Of a stretch of 64,000 nucleotides of DNA, positions 62,201 through 64,000 are shown piece by piece. Source of the DNA: Symsagittifera roscoffensis (taxonomy: Eukaryota > Xenacoelomorpha > Acoela > Convolutidae); the NCBI RefSeq assembly GCF_963678635.1, contig NC_087069.1, positions 22,540,360-22,604,359 on the forward strand. The letters run 5' to 3'. The notes beneath the pieces are model-generated. The model ran no database searches. It was not told the origin of the DNA and worked only from the letters and a program-made list of their open reading frames with translations. The position numbers and the translations under genes are program-made. Numbering within the stretch: the first letter of the stretch is position 1; every line of letters begins with the position of its first letter.

Positions 62201-64000
62201 TCATTATCAAGTCTCAAAAATCGGTATTTTCCAGATAGCATGATTATGTAGAGTTTTCTGGACGACTCATACATCCTATGATGAAGGTTTTTTTCCAGTT
62301 GGTTTTGTCTTCTAAACAACTTATGTCTTCACAATCAAATGTCACAACTAAATAGCTTCCGAGATAGCATGATGATTTAGCTTTTTCTGAATGACTCTTA
62401 CATCCTATCATGAAGATTATTTTTTTTTCAGTTGATTATTGATTCTAAACAACTTTTGACTTCAATTCAAGTCTCAAAAATCATTAGTTTCCGATATAGC
62501 TTGATGATGTAACTTTTTCTGGTTGACTCATACATCCTACCATGAATAATAATTTTTGTTGTTGCTTTTAGTTTTGATTCTAAGCAAATTATATCTTCAT
62601 AATCAAGTCTCACAATTCAATATTTTTTTGTATGACTTAAACACCCCATGATAAAGAATAACATTTTTTTTAGATGAGTTATTGATTTTAAAAACTTTTT
62701 GTCTTTGTGGCTATGTCCCAACATTCAATAAATCTCGAGATAGCATGACGATGTAGCTTGATCTGGTTGAATCATAAACTCTTTTGTCACGATTACAAAA
62801 TTTTATATGTATTAGGTTCTAAACAACTTTTGTCCTCACAAATAAAACCAAAAAATAAATACTTTTCAGATAACAAGAAGATAGAGCTTATTCAGGATGA
62901 CTCATACACCATGTGATAAAGTTTAATTTTTTTGATGTGAATTAACGATTTTACCTAATTTTGTCTTCATAATTGGTTCTGAAATATCAAGAATTCTCGA
63001 GAATTAGCATGATGATGTAGCTTTTTCTGGATGACTCATACATCCTGTGATAAAGATTCGTTTTTTCAAGTTTTCTTTCTAAGCGTTTTTTGTCATGATC
63101 AAGTCTCAAAAACCGGTAGTTTCCGAGATAGCCTAATAATGTAGCTTTTTCTGGATGACTCATACATCCTATGATGACGAAAGATTTTTTTCCAGTTGAT
63201 TTTTGATTTTAAACAAATTTTGTTTTAATAACCAAGTCTCAGAAGTCGAGTGTTTGCAGGAAAGCAAAAGTATGTAGCTTTTTCTGGATGACCCATACAT
63301 ACTGTGATGAATATGAAATTTTTTGCAGTTGTTTTTTGTTTACAAACAACTTTTGTTTTTATAATCAAGTCTCAAAATTCAATAGTTTCCGAGATAGCAT
63401 GATGATGTAGCTTTTTTTGAATGAGTCACACATTCTATGATGAAAAGTAAACTTTTTCCAACTTTTTTTTGGTTCTAAACAACTTTTATCTTCATTATCA
63501 AGTCTCAAAAATCGGTATTTTCCAGATAGCATGATTATGTAGAGTTTTCTGGACGACTCATACATCCTATGATGAAGGTTTTTTTCCAGTTGGTTTTGTC
63601 TTCTAAACAACTTATGTCTTCACAATCAAATGTCACAACTCAATAGCTTCCGAGATAGCATGATGATGTAGCTTTTTCTGAATGACTCATACATCCTATG
63701 ATAGAAATTAAGTTTTTTCTATTTGATTTTGTATTCTAAACAAATAATATCTTCATAATCAAGTCTCACATTTCAATAGTTTTCGAGACAGCATGATGAT
63801 GTAGCTTTTTCTGAATGACTCATTTTTCCTATGAAGAAAATTAAACTTTTTCCAAAGTTGTTCTTGATTATAAACAAATTTTGTTTTTTTTACAACCAAG
63901 TCTCAGAAGTCGAGTGTTTGCAAGATAGCAATGTGATGTAGCTTTTTCTGGATTACTCATACATACTGTGATGAAGATACAAAAATTTGCAATTAATTTT
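53300..64000 (+). repeat. Divergent-cassette higher-order repeat, ~1,130-1,990-bp period
   Basis: A set of atypical monomers marked by AGATGA(A/G)TTAT(T/C)GATTTTAAA, GATGTAGC(T/C)TGATCTGGTTG and AACAAGAAGATAGAGCTTATTC recurs at about 54071, 55201, 56461, 57727, 59717, 61381 and 62672. Intervals are 1,130, 1,260, 1,266, 1,990, 1,664 and 1,291. Typical monomers fill the rest. The last full unit repeats 62074-62319 at 63365-63610, and the array runs off the window. Confidence 0.8.

Larger units (their letters stand above)
17290..64000 (+). repeat. Satellite array, ~131-bp monomers, ~350 copies, open at right edge
   Basis: Successive occurrences of TGTAGCTTTTTCTGG lie 128-135 bases apart (for example 21351, 21484, 21619, 21751, 21879, 22014, 22143, 22274). 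A monomer reads, in order: a T tract ending TTTTTCAGTTGATTTTTGATTC, TAAACAA, a (T/G)TCTTCAT(T/A)ATCAAGTCTCAAAA block, a variable GTCGATAGTTTCC-like stretch, AGATAGCATGATGATGTAGC, TTTTTCTGG, the 17-bp box GGATGACTCATACATCC, and TATGATGAAGATTA. The box has a main form and a GGACGAC(T/C)CAT form. GC is near 32%. Because 131 is not a multiple of three, minus-strand reading gives rotating frames and many spurious 60-90-aa ORFs. Confidence 0.95.

Noticed and set aside
21578-63610. Many 60-90-aa minus-strand ORFs with repeated SHPEKATSSC or RMYESSRKSYIIML wording
   Set aside because: They are the satellite monomer read in rotating frames (131 is not a multiple of 3). The two peptide phrases are two phases of the same DNA. 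No start context or stable ORF length is kept.
17290-64000. CRISPR-like repeat array
   Set aside because: Monomers are contiguous and homologous along their whole length, with no unique spacers, in clearly eukaryotic DNA.

Overview
The window is eukaryotic, non-genic, repeat-rich DNA. It combines a decayed LTR-retrotransposon-like coding block, a short unique AT-rich stretch with a 200-N assembly gap, and about 46.7 kb of tandem satellite. There is no sign of bacterial organisation: no operons, rRNA, tRNA or Shine-Dalgarno-led genes. The Gag/protease/RT family (Ty3/Gypsy-like) and the long satellite with nested higher-order repeats fit a heterochromatic or pericentromeric region, probably of an invertebrate animal. 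The species cannot be read from the sequence.

1-12117, all coding on the minus strand. Reading from 12117 downward: a fragmented N-terminal Gag-like region (12117-10614), an intact 373-aa Gag ORF with two CCHC knuckles (10613-9492), a 118-aa linker ORF after an in-frame TGA (9491-9135), a retropepsin ORF with DTGA and ILGKDF (9154-8369), and the first part of a reverse transcriptase (8365-7598) that stops before the YxDD box. RNase H and integrase are absent. Next comes about 3.5 kb of unrecognised, still largely open coding sequence (7559-4114). A 5,744-bp segment (4114-9857) is tandemly duplicated; the second copy fills 1-4113 and runs off the left edge. The junction cuts Gag, so copy 1 keeps only its C-terminal 116 aa. 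In-frame stops and frameshifts break nearly every module and are shared by both copies, so decay preceded duplication. The copies differ at about 22 sites in the left 2,040 bp but at about 1 site in the next 2,073 bp.

12118-17290. No gene is supported. The stretch holds a diverged 185-bp-offset duplication (12601-12893), a cluster of GTTACTTCGGAGGGT repeats (13099-13450), a wider excess of the 7-mer GGAGGGT/ACCCTCC in both orientations up to 15973, and a gap of exactly 200 N (16002-16201).

17290-64000. A satellite of about 131-bp monomers (roughly 350 copies) continues past the right edge. The best-conserved part of each monomer is a block holding GTAGCTTTTTCTGG followed by a 17-bp box, GGATGACTCATACATCC. 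Monomers are organised into several local higher-order repeats of different period (about 1,737, 682, 1,311, 2,384/2,646, 657, 2,111, 1,437, and 1,265-1,291 bp). There is one long internal inverted repeat (19155-19715 versus 20451-21051) and a divergent cassette seen once at the left edge and seven times in 54-63 kb. The many short minus-strand ORFs in the array are satellite read in rotating frames, not genes.
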